The notes under the pieces were generated by a model. It saw only the letters and a list, made by a program, of their open reading frames with translations, was not told where the DNA came from and did not search any database. A DNA stretch of 64,000 nucleotides from an uncultured Paracoccaceae bacterium (GTDB taxonomy: Bacteria > Pseudomonadota > Alphaproteobacteria > Rhodobacterales > Rhodobacteraceae). Shown here piece after piece: positions 35,922 through 47,198 of this stretch (its first letter is position 1; each line of letters starts with the position of its first letter). The position numbers were made by a program, and so were the translations under genes. The stretch lies in the NCBI GenBank assembly GCA_947497985.1, contig CANMIX010000005.1, positions 62,001 to 126,000 of the forward strand, written 5' to 3'.

Positions 35922-37094
35922 GTGCAGACCGGAACCAAAATTTCACTGGCCGCACACAGCCTCTTGATGGGGTGGGTGGCGTTTGGGGCGTGGTTTCCAT
36001 CGGAACCCTTACCCAGCCAGGTCCAAGAAGTCAGCCTGATCAGCGCGGCGGAATTTGCCCGCCTCAGCCAAGATGTGGCCGCGCCCGAATTATCGCCGGA
36101 ACCGGCAACGCTTGCGGTGCCTGATACGGCCAACCTGCCAGAGGTTGCGCCACCCCCGGCAGAGAGCACGACGGAAACCCAGCCAGAACCGGTGACACAG
36201 GTCGACCCGGACCCGGTGGTCGAGGATCGCCCCGATCCTGTGCCCGAAGCGCAGCCCGAAGCCTTGACCGAGATCACGCCGCCTTCCCCTGTTGAGGTCC
36301 CGGAACTGCCCACGCCTATTCGACCGGCAGAACGTCCCGACGCTGGCCAGCAAGTGGACCGGGTTGCGCCCGTGCCCGTGGCACCGCCGCCGCCAGATGC
36401 GGCACCGGATGAGGTCGCCCAACCTGAGATCGCCCCAGAAGAAGGGGCCCAGGATCCACAAGAGGTTCAAGAGGCCACCGCGCCCGAGGCGGCCAGCGAT
36501 CGGATTGTGACCGAGGAAAACGAAAGCGACGCGCCTGTTGCAAGTGCGGCCCCAGCGCGGTCTGTGCGGCCAAAAGCGCGTCCACAGCGCCCGGATCCCG
36601 CACCAGAACCCGCCGTTGCAGAAGCCGCGCCGGAACCAGAACCGACACCGGATCCCGCCCCCGAGCCAACCCCGACCGAGGCGCCAGCGGATCGTGCGGA
36701 CGCCGTGGGCGATGCCTTGGCAGAGGCGCTGTCAGGTGGCGCAGAGGTTGAAGCACCCGAGCCGTCGGGCCCGCCGCTGAGTGCCGGTGAGAAAGATGCG
36801 CTGCGCGTTGCGGTCTCCAGCTGTTGGAATGTGGGATCACTTTCTAGCGAGGCGCTGAGAACAACGGTGATTGTTGGTGTATCCCTGTCCCAAGACGGCA
36901 AACCGGATACTGGCAGTATCAAGATGCTGTCCAGCAGCGGTGGATCGGCTGCTGCGGCGAGGCAGGCCTATGAGGCCGCGCGTCGGGCCGTGATCCGTTG
37001 CGGGGCCAAAGGCTTTGACCTTCCCCCTGAAAAATATGCGCAATGGCGCGATATAGAAATGACGTTCAATCCAGAAAGGATGCGCATCAGATGA
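35922..37094 (+). CDS. tolA: TolA-like energy-transducing envelope protein
   Basis: Position-defined TolA (390 aa). It has a short N-terminus, one transmembrane helix ([16 protein letters not shown], about 10-28), a long low-complexity Pro/Glu/Ala/Val-rich linker (about 60-275) able to cross the periplasm, and a compact C-terminal domain with [19 protein letters not shown] and GGAKGF-like [11 protein letters not shown]. coli TolA uses an Ala/Lys helical linker; this PxPE-rich extended linker is a different solution, common in this clade. GTG start. The last bases overlap the tolB start (ATGA). Confidence 0.82.
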   Translation: MQTGTKISLAAHSLLMGWVAFGAWFPSEPLPSQVQEVSLISAAEFARLSQDVAAPELSPEPATLAVPDTANLPEVAPPPAESTTETQPEPVTQVDPDPVVEDRPDPVPEAQPEALTEITPPSPVEVPELPTPIRPAERPDAGQQVDRVAPVPVAPPPPDAAPDEVAQPEIAPEEGAQDPQEVQEATAPEAASDRIVTEENESDAPVASAAPARSVRPKARPQRPDPAPEPAVAEAAPEPEPTPDPAPEPTPTEAPADRADAVGDALAEALSGGAEVEAPEPSGPPLSAGEKDALRVAVSSCWNVGSLSSEALRTTVIVGVSLSQDGKPDTGSIKMLSSSGGSAAAARQAYEAARRAVIRCGAKGFDLPPEKYAQWRDIEMTFNPERMRIR

Positions 37095-38416
37095 GACAGT
37101 TTCTGGCAGGCTTGTTGATCGGGGCTGCGGCCCTTGCGCCCGCAGGTATTGTGATGGCGCAGAGCACGCCATTGCGGATTGAAATCACCGATGGTGTGAT
37201 CGAACCTTTGCCCTTTGCTGTTCCGGACTTTGTTGCCGAAACAGGGACCGCGGGCGAACTCTCGGCGCAGATTGCACGGGTGGTTGCGGCCGATCTTGCG
37301 GGCACTGGACTGTTTCGCGAAGTTCCCGCCAGCGCACATATCTCTCGTGTCACTGATTTTGACGCGCCGGTTCAATATGCAGACTGGAAAGCGATCAATG
37401 CGCAGGCTTTGATCACCGGTGGTGTCAGCGTAAACGGCAATCGGCTGACAGTGCGCTTTAGCGGCTATGATGTCTTTAGCGAAAACATGTTGGGTGAAGG
37501 GCTGCAATTTTCCGGAACCACCGAAGGTTGGCGTCGCATGGCGCATAAGGTTTCAGACGCGATCTATTCCCGGATCACGGGTGAAAGCGGCTATTTCGAC
37601 AGCCGGGTGGTGTTTGTGAGCGAAAGTGGTCCCAAGAATGATCGCCGCAAACGTTTGGCGATCATGGATTATGACGGGGCAAATGTTCAGTACTTGACCA
37701 ATTCGTCGGCGATTGTCTTGGCGCCACGGTTTTCGCCTGCGGGTGATCAGGTGCTTTACACCTCCTACGAAAGCGGTTTTCCGCAGGTGCATGTCTTGGA
37801 TGTCGCGCGCGTTCAGCGCCGGATCTTGTCGCCAGAAGATGGTGTCATGAGCTTTGCGCCGCGCTTTGCGCCTGATGGTCGAACAGTTGTTTTTTCCCAG
37901 TCACGTGGTGGCAACACTGATATCTACCGTATGGAAATCGCCAGCGGGAACCTGACCCGCCTGACGAGTGCGCCGTCGATTGAGACTGCGCCTTCGTTTT
38001 CGCCAGACGGCAGCCAGATCGTGTTTGAAAGCGACCGCTCCGGCAGTCAGCAGCTTTACGTGATGGCCGCCAACGGGGGCGAGGCGCGCCGGATTAGTTT
38101 TGGCAGCGGGCGTTACGGCACGCCGGTCTGGTCACCGCGCGGGGATTTGGTGGCCTTTACCAAGCAAAACAGAGGCCGTTTCCATATTGGCGTGATGCGC
38201 ACCGACGGCAGCGAGGAACGTCTGTTGACCTCTTCCTTTTTGGATGAAGGGCCGACTTGGGCCCCCAATGGGCGTGTCATCATGTTCACCCGCGAAACCC
38301 AAGGCGCAAGCGGGCGGGCAACCTTGTATTCCGTCGATATCTCAGGGCGAAACCTGAAACCGGTGCGCACACCGGATGGTGCGTCGGATCCGGCATGGTC
38401 TCCGCTGCAGAATTAA
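37091..38416 (+). CDS. tolB: Tol-Pal system periplasmic protein TolB
   Basis: Periplasmic protein (441 aa) that bridges TolA and Pal. Signal peptide [19 protein letters not shown]...AQ; N-terminal TolB domain ([10 protein letters not shown] to about residue 170); then a six-bladed beta-propeller with repeated FSPDG/FAPDG-type blades ([48 protein letters not shown] at the end). The start at 37091 gives the signal peptide and overlaps tolA by 4 bp; an ATG 16 codons earlier lies inside tolA. Confidence 0.96.
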   Translation: MRQFLAGLLIGAAALAPAGIVMAQSTPLRIEITDGVIEPLPFAVPDFVAETGTAGELSAQIARVVAADLAGTGLFREVPASAHISRVTDFDAPVQYADWKAINAQALITGGVSVNGNRLTVRFSGYDVFSENMLGEGLQFSGTTEGWRRMAHKVSDAIYSRITGESGYFDSRVVFVSESGPKNDRRKRLAIMDYDGANVQYLTNSSAIVLAPRFSPAGDQVLYTSYESGFPQVHVLDVARVQRRILSPEDGVMSFAPRFAPDGRTVVFSQSRGGNTDIYRMEIASGNLTRLTSAPSIETAPSFSPDGSQIVFESDRSGSQQLYVMAANGGEARRISFGSGRYGTPVWSPRGDLVAFTKQNRGRFHIGVMRTDGSEERLLTSSFLDEGPTWAPNGRVIMFTRETQGASGRATLYSVDISGRNLKPVRTPDGASDPAWSPLQN

Positions 38417-38528
38417 GGCGATAGTTTGCGATCCTAGGCGTTAGGGTTGCGGTGAAGATAGTTAACGGTTGCGCGCTGTGTTAGGGTGGCAACTATAAAG
38501 CAAACAGTAAGACACAAAGGTGAGGCAT

Positions 38529-39056
38529 ATGGGGATCAGTGGCATGAAGCGGGCAATCTGCCTGGTCGCAGCTTTGGCGGTTTCGGCGTGCAGCAACGCA
38601 ACCGATTGGCGCGATGACGGTTTTGGCGGCAGCGGTGGTGCAGGCGCAGGCACAGATGTGGGGCTTGGCGCAGGCGCTTTGGCCCCCAACAGCCCGGCGT
38701 ATTTCCAACAGACCGTTGGCGACCGCGTGTTGTTCGCCGTGAATCAGCACAAACTTGGCGCAGAGGCCCAATCCATTTTGGCCGCCCAAGCCGGTTGGTT
38801 GAATACAAACCCAGAATACACAATCACCATCGAAGGCCACGCAGACGAGCAGGGGACGCGCGAATATAACCTTGGTCTTGGCGCGCGTCGTGCAAATGCC
38901 GCACGTGAGTTCCTGGTCGCAAATGGTGTCTCGCCAACGCGGATCAAAACTGTAAGCTTTGGCAAGGAGCGCCCGCTTGAGATCTGTTCGGCAGAAGCGT
39001 GTTACGCGAAAAACCGACGGTCGGTTACTGTGATTGCGGGCGGGTTCACCAGCTAG
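38529..39056 (+). CDS. pal: Peptidoglycan-associated lipoprotein Pal
   Basis: Outer-membrane lipoprotein (175 aa) anchoring the outer membrane to peptidoglycan and partnering TolB. Signal sequence MKRAICLVAALAVSAC with lipobox cysteine; Gly-rich tether; OmpA-like C-terminal domain with the diaminopimelate-contacting region EGHADEQGTREYNLGLGARRANA and KNRRSVTV. Start: ATG 38529 after AAAGGTGAGG; the internal ATG six codons later would also give a complete signal peptide. In line with tolB and cpoB. Confidence 0.94.
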   Translation: MGISGMKRAICLVAALAVSACSNATDWRDDGFGGSGGAGAGTDVGLGAGALAPNSPAYFQQTVGDRVLFAVNQHKLGAEAQSILAAQAGWLNTNPEYTITIEGHADEQGTREYNLGLGARRANAAREFLVANGVSPTRIKTVSFGKERPLEICSAEACYAKNRRSVTVIAGGFTS

Positions 39057-39069
39057 GAGCACTTAAACG

Positions 39070-39891
39070 ATGCGGCTTTTTTATTCTCTTGCACTGAGCG
39101 TCTGTGTCGCTCTGGCCGGTCCCGCTCAGGCACAGGATGCGGAGACACTTGCTGATATCCGCCAAGAGCTGACGGTTCTGAATGTCGAGGTGCAAAAGCT
39201 CAAACGTGAGCTATCCACCACCGGCGCGCCGGCAACCAATTTGGTTGGCGACACCGTTCTGGAACGGGTCACCGCGATCGAAGTGGAGCTGCAGCGCATC
39301 ACCGCCAAGACAGAAGAGTTGGATCACCGGGTCAATCGGGTGATCACCGATGGCACCAATCGGATTGGCGACCTGGAATTCCGCCTGGTCGAGCTGGAAG
39401 GTGGGGACATCAGCCAGTTGGGCGAGACCTCGACCCTTGGTGGAGAAGAGGTTGTTACCGCCCTTCCCGAAGTGGTCGAAGAAGACAGTGCCACAGGTGA
39501 GGAATTGGCAGTCGGCGAGCGCAGTGATTTTGATGCCGCGTCACAGGCTCTGACAGAGGGTGCCTTTGCAGATGCGGCTGAAAAATTCGCACTGTTCAAT
39601 GAAACCTATCCCGGCAGCCCCCTGGCGGCCGAGGCTGCTTTGCAGCGCGGTAAAGCATTGGACGGTCTTGGGGATACCCGCGAAGCGGCGCGCGCGTATC
39701 TGGCGGCGTTCAGTGGCAATGCAACTGGACCAAAAGCACCACAGGCCTTGTTTGAGCTGGGCGCAGCGCTTGGCCGGTTGGACCAGCAGGAACAAGCCTG
39801 CATTACCTTGAGCGAAGTTGGCGTGCGTTTTCCTGTGTCGCCAGTGGTGACCGATGCCGAGGCGGAAAGGGTGAAACTCGCGTGCCCCTAA
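39070..39891 (+). CDS. cpoB: Tol-Pal coordinator protein CpoB (YbgF)
   Basis: Periplasmic protein (273 aa) with a signal peptide ending AQAQ, an N-terminal trimerising coiled coil (about 25-100: LADIRQELTVLNVEVQKLKREL, then VTAIEVELQRI) and C-terminal TPR repeats from about residue 150 (AFADAAEKFALFNETYPGSPLAAEA, ALFELGAALGRL). CpoB coordinates peptidoglycan synthesis and outer-membrane constriction in E. coli. The 3' end overlaps the tilS start by 10 bp in a different frame. Confidence 0.92.
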   Translation: MRLFYSLALSVCVALAGPAQAQDAETLADIRQELTVLNVEVQKLKRELSTTGAPATNLVGDTVLERVTAIEVELQRITAKTEELDHRVNRVITDGTNRIGDLEFRLVELEGGDISQLGETSTLGGEEVVTALPEVVEEDSATGEELAVGERSDFDAASQALTEGAFADAAEKFALFNETYPGSPLAAEAALQRGKALDGLGDTREAARAYLAAFSGNATGPKAPQALFELGAALGRLDQQEQACITLSEVGVRFPVSPVVTDAEAERVKLACP

Positions 39892-41174
39892 GCCCGCGCC
39901 TTTCACAAACACATTTGCCATCAGCTGAGGCTGCAAAGAAGAAGCTGATGGCGGCGATTCACGATACGCTGCCGACTCCACCGGCCCAAATTGGGGTGGC
40001 TGTGTCGGGGGGGAGTGATTCACTTGCCCTTTTGATAGGCCTGAGCAAGGCTTTTCGTGAACGCGACGTCAAAATTTTTGTCGCAACTGTGAACCATGGT
40101 TTAAGACCCGAGGCCGCTGATGAAGCGGAGGCGGTTGCAAAATTTTGCAATGACTTGGGCCATCCGCACACGGTGTTGCATTGGGATACACCACGACACG
40201 AGGGCAATATTCAGGGGCAGGCGCGCGCAGCACGATTTGACTTGCTGAGTAAATGGGCGCTTGAGAATAAAATCTCGCTGGTTGCGCTTGGCCATACTGC
40301 GGATGATCAGGCCGAGACGGTTTTGATGCGTCTTCGGCGTGAGGCTGGCGTCAGCGGTCTGGCCGGGATCCCAGAACGACGTGTGCATGGCGGTGTGGAG
40401 TTTTTCCGACCTGTTCTGAAAATGCGCCGCGAAGAATTGCGTGACGTTTTGCATGGTGAGAGGGTGGGCTGGATCGACGATCCCAGCAACGACAACGACA
40501 TGTTCGAACGTGTTCGCACCCGTAAAGCATTGGCCGTCTTGGAAGATCTTGGGGTATCGCCACTTGCGTTCTCTACCGTTGCGCATAACCTGACCCAAGC
40601 GCGTAAGGCGCTGGAATGGTACAGTTTTTTGGAGGCGCGTGAGGTTCTAAGTGCGCGATTCGGCGCGGTCATAATCTCTCGGAGGGCCTTTCGTGTGTTG
40701 CCGGCGGAAATTTCCCATCGGCTCCTGACCTCTTCTATTCAGTGGCTCACGGGCGAGGTTTACGTGCCGCGTCGCCGCGCGATGACACAGGCACGCGACG
40801 TGGTGAAACAGGGGGGCAGCCATACTGTTGCCGGCTGCCGCCTCTTGGCAAAAGGCGACCGCGCCTGGGTGTTTCGTGAGCATAATGCGCTGTGTACATC
40901 CGAGGTCGCGCCGGGACAGGAATGGGATACGCGGTGGCTGGTATACGGCGGCGACAGCGCCTGTTTATCCGTTCGTGCGCTGGGGCCGAATGGGGTCCGG
41001 CAATGTCCAGATTGGCGGGCGTTGGATTGTCCGCGTGAGGTTCTGGAGAGCACGCCGGGCGTCTGGAATGGGGACGAATTGGTGGCTGCGCCGCAGGCTG
41101 GATTTGAAAATGGGTGGAAGGTTACCCTTACAAGATCCGAAGAAGCGTTATACACGTCGTTTTTAACGCATTGA
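39882..41174 (+). CDS. tilS: tRNA(Ile)-lysidine synthetase TilS
   Basis: ATP-dependent enzyme (430 aa) converting C34 of the CAU-anticodon tRNA-Ile to lysidine. The N-type PP-loop motif SGGSDS lies in GVAVSGGSDSLALLIGLS near residue 45; the conserved LGHTADDQAETVLMRL and SGLAGIPERR segments follow. The C-terminal part is divergent. GTG start inside the end of cpoB, giving a 10-bp overlap and probable translational coupling. The PP-loop codons include a run of seven G, a possible slippage point but in a conserved essential gene. Confidence 0.92.
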   Translation: MPLSPRLSQTHLPSAEAAKKKLMAAIHDTLPTPPAQIGVAVSGGSDSLALLIGLSKAFRERDVKIFVATVNHGLRPEAADEAEAVAKFCNDLGHPHTVLHWDTPRHEGNIQGQARAARFDLLSKWALENKISLVALGHTADDQAETVLMRLRREAGVSGLAGIPERRVHGGVEFFRPVLKMRREELRDVLHGERVGWIDDPSNDNDMFERVRTRKALAVLEDLGVSPLAFSTVAHNLTQARKALEWYSFLEAREVLSARFGAVIISRRAFRVLPAEISHRLLTSSIQWLTGEVYVPRRRAMTQARDVVKQGGSHTVAGCRLLAKGDRAWVFREHNALCTSEVAPGQEWDTRWLVYGGDSACLSVRALGPNGVRQCPDWRALDCPREVLESTPGVWNGDELVAAPQAGFENGWKVTLTRSEEALYTSFLTH

Positions 41175-41252
41175 ACCTCTGCTCAGTATCCCTATTTTAG
41201 AGACAAGGCAGAGCCGCGATCGCGTGCTTTGAAATTTTGGGAGATCTTTCCT

Positions 41253-43166
<1,914 letters not shown>

Positions 43167-43193
43167 TCCCGTCGCTATCTGTTGTTAGATTGA

Positions 43194-43220
43194 AAACCCC
43201 GCGCCAATGGCGCGGGGTTT
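43194..43220 (+). terminator. Rho-independent terminator of ftsH
   Basis: AAACCCCGCGCC-AAT-GGCGCGGGGTTT, a perfect 12-bp stem with a 3-nt loop ending in TTT, 27 bp after the ftsH stop. Confidence 0.9.
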
Positions 43221-43422
43221 GCTGTTTCAAGCGATGTCGCCCGCCTGAGCGGGGCGACACGCCGTTGGCGCAATAGGCGATGCTGCGTGTTGTGGCGGGA
43301 ACGGTGAATTTCGTGACGGAAACGGCAAGGCGCGATGCTGCGGCTGCAGCTATTGATTTCGCGCAAGGCTGGGTCATGCTGTGAGAATAACAATCACAAC
43401 AACGTTGATCCGGGATACAGTC

Positions 43423-45099
43423 ATGAGCCAGAAGTCAGATATTGAAATTGCCCGCGCTGCGGCCAAGACGCCGATTGTAGATGTCGCCGACCAATTGGGG
43501 ATCGCAGCGCAGCACCTGATCCCTTATGGGCATGACAAGGCCAAGGTGAGCCAGGCCTTTATTCAGGGACTGAATGGGCGTGATAATGGCAAGCTGATCC
43601 TGGTGACGGCAGTATCGCCAACTCCTGCCGGTGAAGGCAAGACAACCACCACAGTAGGGCTGGGTGATGGGCTGAACCAGATCGGCAAGAAGGCGATGAT
43701 CTGCATCCGGGAAGCCTCATTGGGGCCGAATTTTGGGATGAAGGGTGGGGCTGCCGGTGGCGGTTATGCGCAGGTTATTCCGATGGATGATATGAACCTG
43801 CATTTCACCGGTGACTTTCACGCGATAACCTCGGCACATGCGTTGCTGTCGGCGATGATCGACAATCACATTTATTGGGGCAACGCTCAGGACATAGATA
43901 CGCGCCGTGTTGTCTGGCGACGGGTGGTGGATATGAACGACCGGGCGTTGCGCCAGATTACGGCCTCGCTGGGGGGCGTGTCCAATGGGTTCCCGCGCGA
44001 AACTGGCTTTGACATCACCGTCGCCTCAGAAGTGATGGCGGTTCTGTGCCTGGCGCGCGATCTGGAAGATCTGGAGCAGCGGTTGGGACGGATCATCGTG
44101 GCTTATCGTCGCGACAAGACCCCGGTTTTTGCCTGTGACATCAAAGCCGAAGGCGCGATGACGGTTCTGTTGAAAGACGCGATGCAGCCCAATTTGGTCC
44201 AGACTTTGGAACATAATCCAGCCTTCGTGCATGGCGGCCCTTTTGCCAATATTGCCCATGGCTGTAACTCGGTCATGGCAACAACAACCGCATTGAAGCT
44301 TGCAGATTATGTGGTGACCGAAGCCGGGTTTGGTGCCGACCTGGGTGCCGAGAAGTTCATGAACATCAAATGCCGCAAGGCTGGTCTGGCCCCGTCGGCA
44401 GTGGTGGTCGTGGCGACGATCCGCGCGCTGAAAATGAACGGTGGCGTCGACAAGGGGGATCTGGCGCAGGAAGATGTGGAGGCAGTAGAACGCGGCTGTG
44501 CGAACCTTGGGCGTCACATCGAGAACGTCAAAGGGTTTGGCGTGCCGGTTGTTGTCGCCATCAATCACTTTGTCGCCGATAGTGATGCGGAAATAGCTGC
44601 GGTGCAGGCCTACGCGGACACGCACGGGGTTCGGGCCGTGGTCTCCCGCCATTGGGCAGAGGGTGGTGCAGGGGCTGCGGATCTGGCCGAGGCGGTTGTC
44701 GCTCTGGTTGATGGCGACTGCAGTCAATTTTCGACGCTTTATCCAAATGAGATGCCGCTCTTTGAGAAGATCGAGACCATCGCCAAACGTATCTATCGCG
44801 CGGATGAAGTTGTGGCTGATAGTAAGATTCGCAACCAGTTGAAGGAGTGGGAGGCCGCCGGATATGGCGCGTTACCAATTTGCATGGCCAAGACGCAGTA
44901 TTCTTTCTCCACGGATCCGCAGCTACGCGGGGCGCCCACAGGACATTCGGTGCCGTTGCGAGAGGTGCGCCTGGCGGCGGGAGCCGGGTTTGTGGTCGCG
45001 ATTTGCGGTGAGATAATGACCATGCCGGGGCTTCCGCGCCACCCAGCGGCGGAAACGATCCGCTTGAATGACAAAGGAGACATCGAAGGCTTGTTCTGA
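43423..45099 (+). CDS. fhs: Formate--tetrahydrofolate ligase
   Basis: Cytoplasmic ATP-dependent enzyme (558 aa) making 10-formyl-THF from formate and THF. The nucleotide loop is [18 protein letters not shown] near residue 70, followed by the conserved [23 protein letters not shown] segments and [20 protein letters not shown]; the C-terminus [15 protein letters not shown] is the Fhs signature. ATG at 43423 is preferred to an in-frame GTG at 43381. It leads to a chorismate mutase and folD, forming a one-carbon cluster; formate could also come from FmdA. Confidence 0.96.
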   Translation: MSQKSDIEIARAAAKTPIVDVADQLGIAAQHLIPYGHDKAKVSQAFIQGLNGRDNGKLILVTAVSPTPAGEGKTTTTVGLGDGLNQIGKKAMICIREASLGPNFGMKGGAAGGGYAQVIPMDDMNLHFTGDFHAITSAHALLSAMIDNHIYWGNAQDIDTRRVVWRRVVDMNDRALRQITASLGGVSNGFPRETGFDITVASEVMAVLCLARDLEDLEQRLGRIIVAYRRDKTPVFACDIKAEGAMTVLLKDAMQPNLVQTLEHNPAFVHGGPFANIAHGCNSVMATTTALKLADYVVTEAGFGADLGAEKFMNIKCRKAGLAPSAVVVVATIRALKMNGGVDKGDLAQEDVEAVERGCANLGRHIENVKGFGVPVVVAINHFVADSDAEIAAVQAYADTHGVRAVVSRHWAEGGAGAADLAEAVVALVDGDCSQFSTLYPNEMPLFEKIETIAKRIYRADEVVADSKIRNQLKEWEAAGYGALPICMAKTQYSFSTDPQLRGAPTGHSVPLREVRLAAGAGFVVAICGEIMTMPGLPRHPAAETIRLNDKGDIEGLF

Positions 45100-45168
45100 C
45101 CGGGAAATTGGGTCAGATGCGAACGCGGGTTTTTTATCGGACTCGCGCAGTCGCAGGAGAGAGATGCC

Positions 45169-45474
45169 ATGACCGCTGTTGTATCGCCCAAGGATTGCTC
45201 TGACATGGCCGCGCTGCGCAAGCAGATCGACCGGTTGGACAAGGAACTGGTGGACATGCTGGTGGCCCGCGCGGGCTATATCGACCGCGCGATAGAGCTG
45301 AAGCGCGAAAATGGCTGGCCTGCGCGTATTCCGGAACGAGTCGACGAAGTGATTGAGAATGTGGGCCGCGAGGCAGCTGAGCGGGATCTGGATCCCGAGT
45401 TGGTAAAAGCCCTGTGGCGGCACTTGGTAGACTGGTCGATCCAGCGCGAAGCGCAGGTGATCCGGGAAGATTGA
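45169..45474 (+). CDS. Chorismate mutase, AroQ class
   Basis: 101-aa all-helical AroQ-type protein converting chorismate to prephenate, or possibly an isochorismate pyruvate-lyase-like relative. The first helix has the active-site Arg in [23 protein letters not shown]; Lys/Arg of [17 protein letters not shown] follow; the last helix is [20 protein letters not shown]. It lies between fhs and folD with short spacers, so it is apparently co-transcribed with folate one-carbon genes rather than with aromatic amino-acid genes. GGAGAGAGATGCC gives a strong ribosome site. Confidence 0.88.
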   Translation: MTAVVSPKDCSDMAALRKQIDRLDKELVDMLVARAGYIDRAIELKRENGWPARIPERVDEVIENVGREAAERDLDPELVKALWRHLVDWSIQREAQVIRED

Positions 45475-45509
45475 CGGGCGCAGGTGCGTTCCGAAGGAAA
45501 GGACGAGAA

Positions 45510-46412
45510 ATGGCAGCAACTCTTATCGACGGCAAGGCCTTTGCGGCCAAGGTCCGCGGTCAAGTGGCGGAACATGTGGCCCGCCTGAAAGAAGAACATC
45601 AGATCACGCCGGGTCTGGCGGTGGTTCTGGTGGGCGAAGATCCTGCAAGCCAGGTCTATGTGCGCTCCAAGGGCAAGCAGACTGTTGAAGTCGGCATGAA
45701 ATCCGTTGAGCACAAGCTGGACGTTGATACATCTGAGGCGGATCTGCTGGCCTTGATCGATCAGCTGAACAATGATGCCAGCGTGCATGGCATTCTGGTG
45801 CAGTTGCCGTTGCCCGGCCATCTGAACGAAGATCTGGTGATCAATTCCATCGCGCCGGCCAAGGACGTGGACGGGTTTCACATCTCCAACGTGGGCCTGC
45901 TGGGCACCGGTCAGAAGTCCATGGTGCCTTGTACGCCGCTGGGTTGCTTGATGATGCTGCGCGATTATCACGGTTCGCTGTCGGGGATGAATGCGGTTGT
46001 GATTGGCCGTTCCAACATCGTCGGTAAGCCAATGGCGCAATTGTTGCTGGGCGACAGCTGCACCGTGACCATTGCCCATTCGCGCACCAAAGATCTGCCG
46101 GACGTTGTCCGTCGCGCCGATATCGTGGTTGCGGCCGTTGGTCGCCCTGAAATGGTGCCGGGCGACTGGATCAAGGAAGGCGCCACGGTGATCGACGTGG
46201 GCATCAACCGTATCGACGCGCCGGAAAAAGGCGAGGGTAAGACCCGCCTGGTTGGCGACGTGGATTTTGCCAGCGCGTCCGAACGTGCAGGTGCGATTAC
46301 GCCCGTGCCGGGCGGTGTTGGCCCGATGACTATCGCGTGCCTGTTGGCCAATACTGTGACCGCTTGCTGCCGTGCTAACAACCTGGCGGAACCCGAAGGT
46401 TTGACAGCCTAA
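45510..46412 (+). CDS. folD: Bifunctional methylene-THF dehydrogenase/cyclohydrolase FolD
   Basis: Cytoplasmic NADP-dependent enzyme (300 aa) interconverting 5,10-methylene-THF and 10-formyl-THF. Catalytic Tyr/Lys segment [12 protein letters not shown]; the conserved [21 protein letters not shown] and [13 protein letters not shown]-binding [18 protein letters not shown]-terminal [15 protein letters not shown]. The start at 45510 after GGACGAGAA gives the canonical N-terminus; the frame is open upstream into the chorismate mutase gene. Works together with Fhs upstream. Confidence 0.96.
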   Translation: MAATLIDGKAFAAKVRGQVAEHVARLKEEHQITPGLAVVLVGEDPASQVYVRSKGKQTVEVGMKSVEHKLDVDTSEADLLALIDQLNNDASVHGILVQLPLPGHLNEDLVINSIAPAKDVDGFHISNVGLLGTGQKSMVPCTPLGCLMMLRDYHGSLSGMNAVVIGRSNIVGKPMAQLLLGDSCTVTIAHSRTKDLPDVVRRADIVVAAVGRPEMVPGDWIKEGATVIDVGINRIDAPEKGEGKTRLVGDVDFASASERAGAITPVPGGVGPMTIACLLANTVTACCRANNLAEPEGLTA

Positions 46413-46461
46413 CCCCTTACCCCGTTTGGCGGGGGCGGATTTAAGTATTTTTGAAAAGATG

Positions 46462-46491
46462 AAAGGGCGGTTCTGTTTGGTGCCGTCCTTT
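46462..46491. terminator. Hairpin between convergent folD and pdeM
   Basis: AAAGGGCGG (46462-46470) and CCGTCCTTT (46483-46491) pair with one mismatch. Together with the CCCCG/CGGGG hairpin just after folD it probably separates the convergent transcripts. Confidence 0.5.
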
Positions 46492-46511
46492 GGTCATCCC
46501 TAGAACTGGTC

Positions 46512-47162
46512 TTACCGCGGCATTGGCATCGGCAAGGGACGCGGGCCGGTCAGGATGGCCAGCGCATTTTGATCCATCAACGCGGTGAGGGCTGGATCCG
46601 TGCTGCGCAGGCCACCGGTATAGGTGCCAAAGGCGGGCAGGATGACGCGCGACTGATCCACAAGGAACGCCGGGCGTGAGGTGCTGCGCAGGCGCGCCTT
46701 GGGGTGGTAGTGGCCTGAAACTTCGCCTTGTGTCGCGGGGGCGGCAATATGGCGGAAGGTGAGGGGGCCGATATTGTGGCTCTCATAGTGCGCGCCGCCT
46801 AGGTCGGTTGGGGCAGGGTCGTGATTGCCTTCGATCCAGATCCAGCGCCGAGCCGCAACCAGGTCGTGAAGTTGCGTGCGTTCCGTTGGGAGCAAAGCCT
46901 GCACGGCTGCCAGATCATCAAAGGTGTCGCCAAGGCAGATAACGGTGGCTGGATCTGACTGTGTGATCAGCTGTGACAGGCGCTGCAATGTATCAGCGGT
47001 CTCATAAGGTGGGAGAGTGCCGCCCCCGCGTCGGGCGTGGCGTTCAGATTTTCCCAGATGCAGGTCCGAGACCACCAATACGCGCTCGCTCGACCACCAA
47101 AGAGCTCCCGAGCCAAGGGCGGTCAATGAAGTGCCTGCAAAGGAGAAATCAAATCCGATCAT
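46512..47162 (-). CDS. pdeM: Ligase-associated DNA damage response endonuclease PdeM
   Basis: Calcineurin-like metallophosphoesterase (216 aa). All metal-binding motifs are present: VVSDLHLGKSERH, CLGDTFDD, IEGNHDP and GHYHPKARL, which is the PdeM pattern from ligase-associated repair clusters. It follows the DEXH helicase gene with a short spacer. The start at 47162 (ATG) is used; a TTG at 47198 would overlap the helicase stop region. The ATP-dependent ligase and exonuclease members of this system are not in the window. Confidence 0.88.
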   Translation of the reverse strand: MIGFDFSFAGTSLTALGSGALWWSSERVLVVSDLHLGKSERHARRGGGTLPPYETADTLQRLSQLITQSDPATVICLGDTFDDLAAVQALLPTERTQLHDLVAARRWIWIEGNHDPAPTDLGGAHYESHNIGPLTFRHIAAPATQGEVSGHYHPKARLRSTSRPAFLVDQSRVILPAFGTYTGGLRSTDPALTALMDQNALAILTGPRPLPMPMPR

Positions 47163-47198
47163 TGTGATGTCTTTAAGGGGAGAGGGGGCAGGGCACAA

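Noticed and set aside
40005-40016. Run of seven G in the tilS PP-loop codons as a phase-variation tract
   Set aside because: It encodes the invariant SGGSDS loop, so the run is explained by codon choice for Gly-Gly; the gene is essential.
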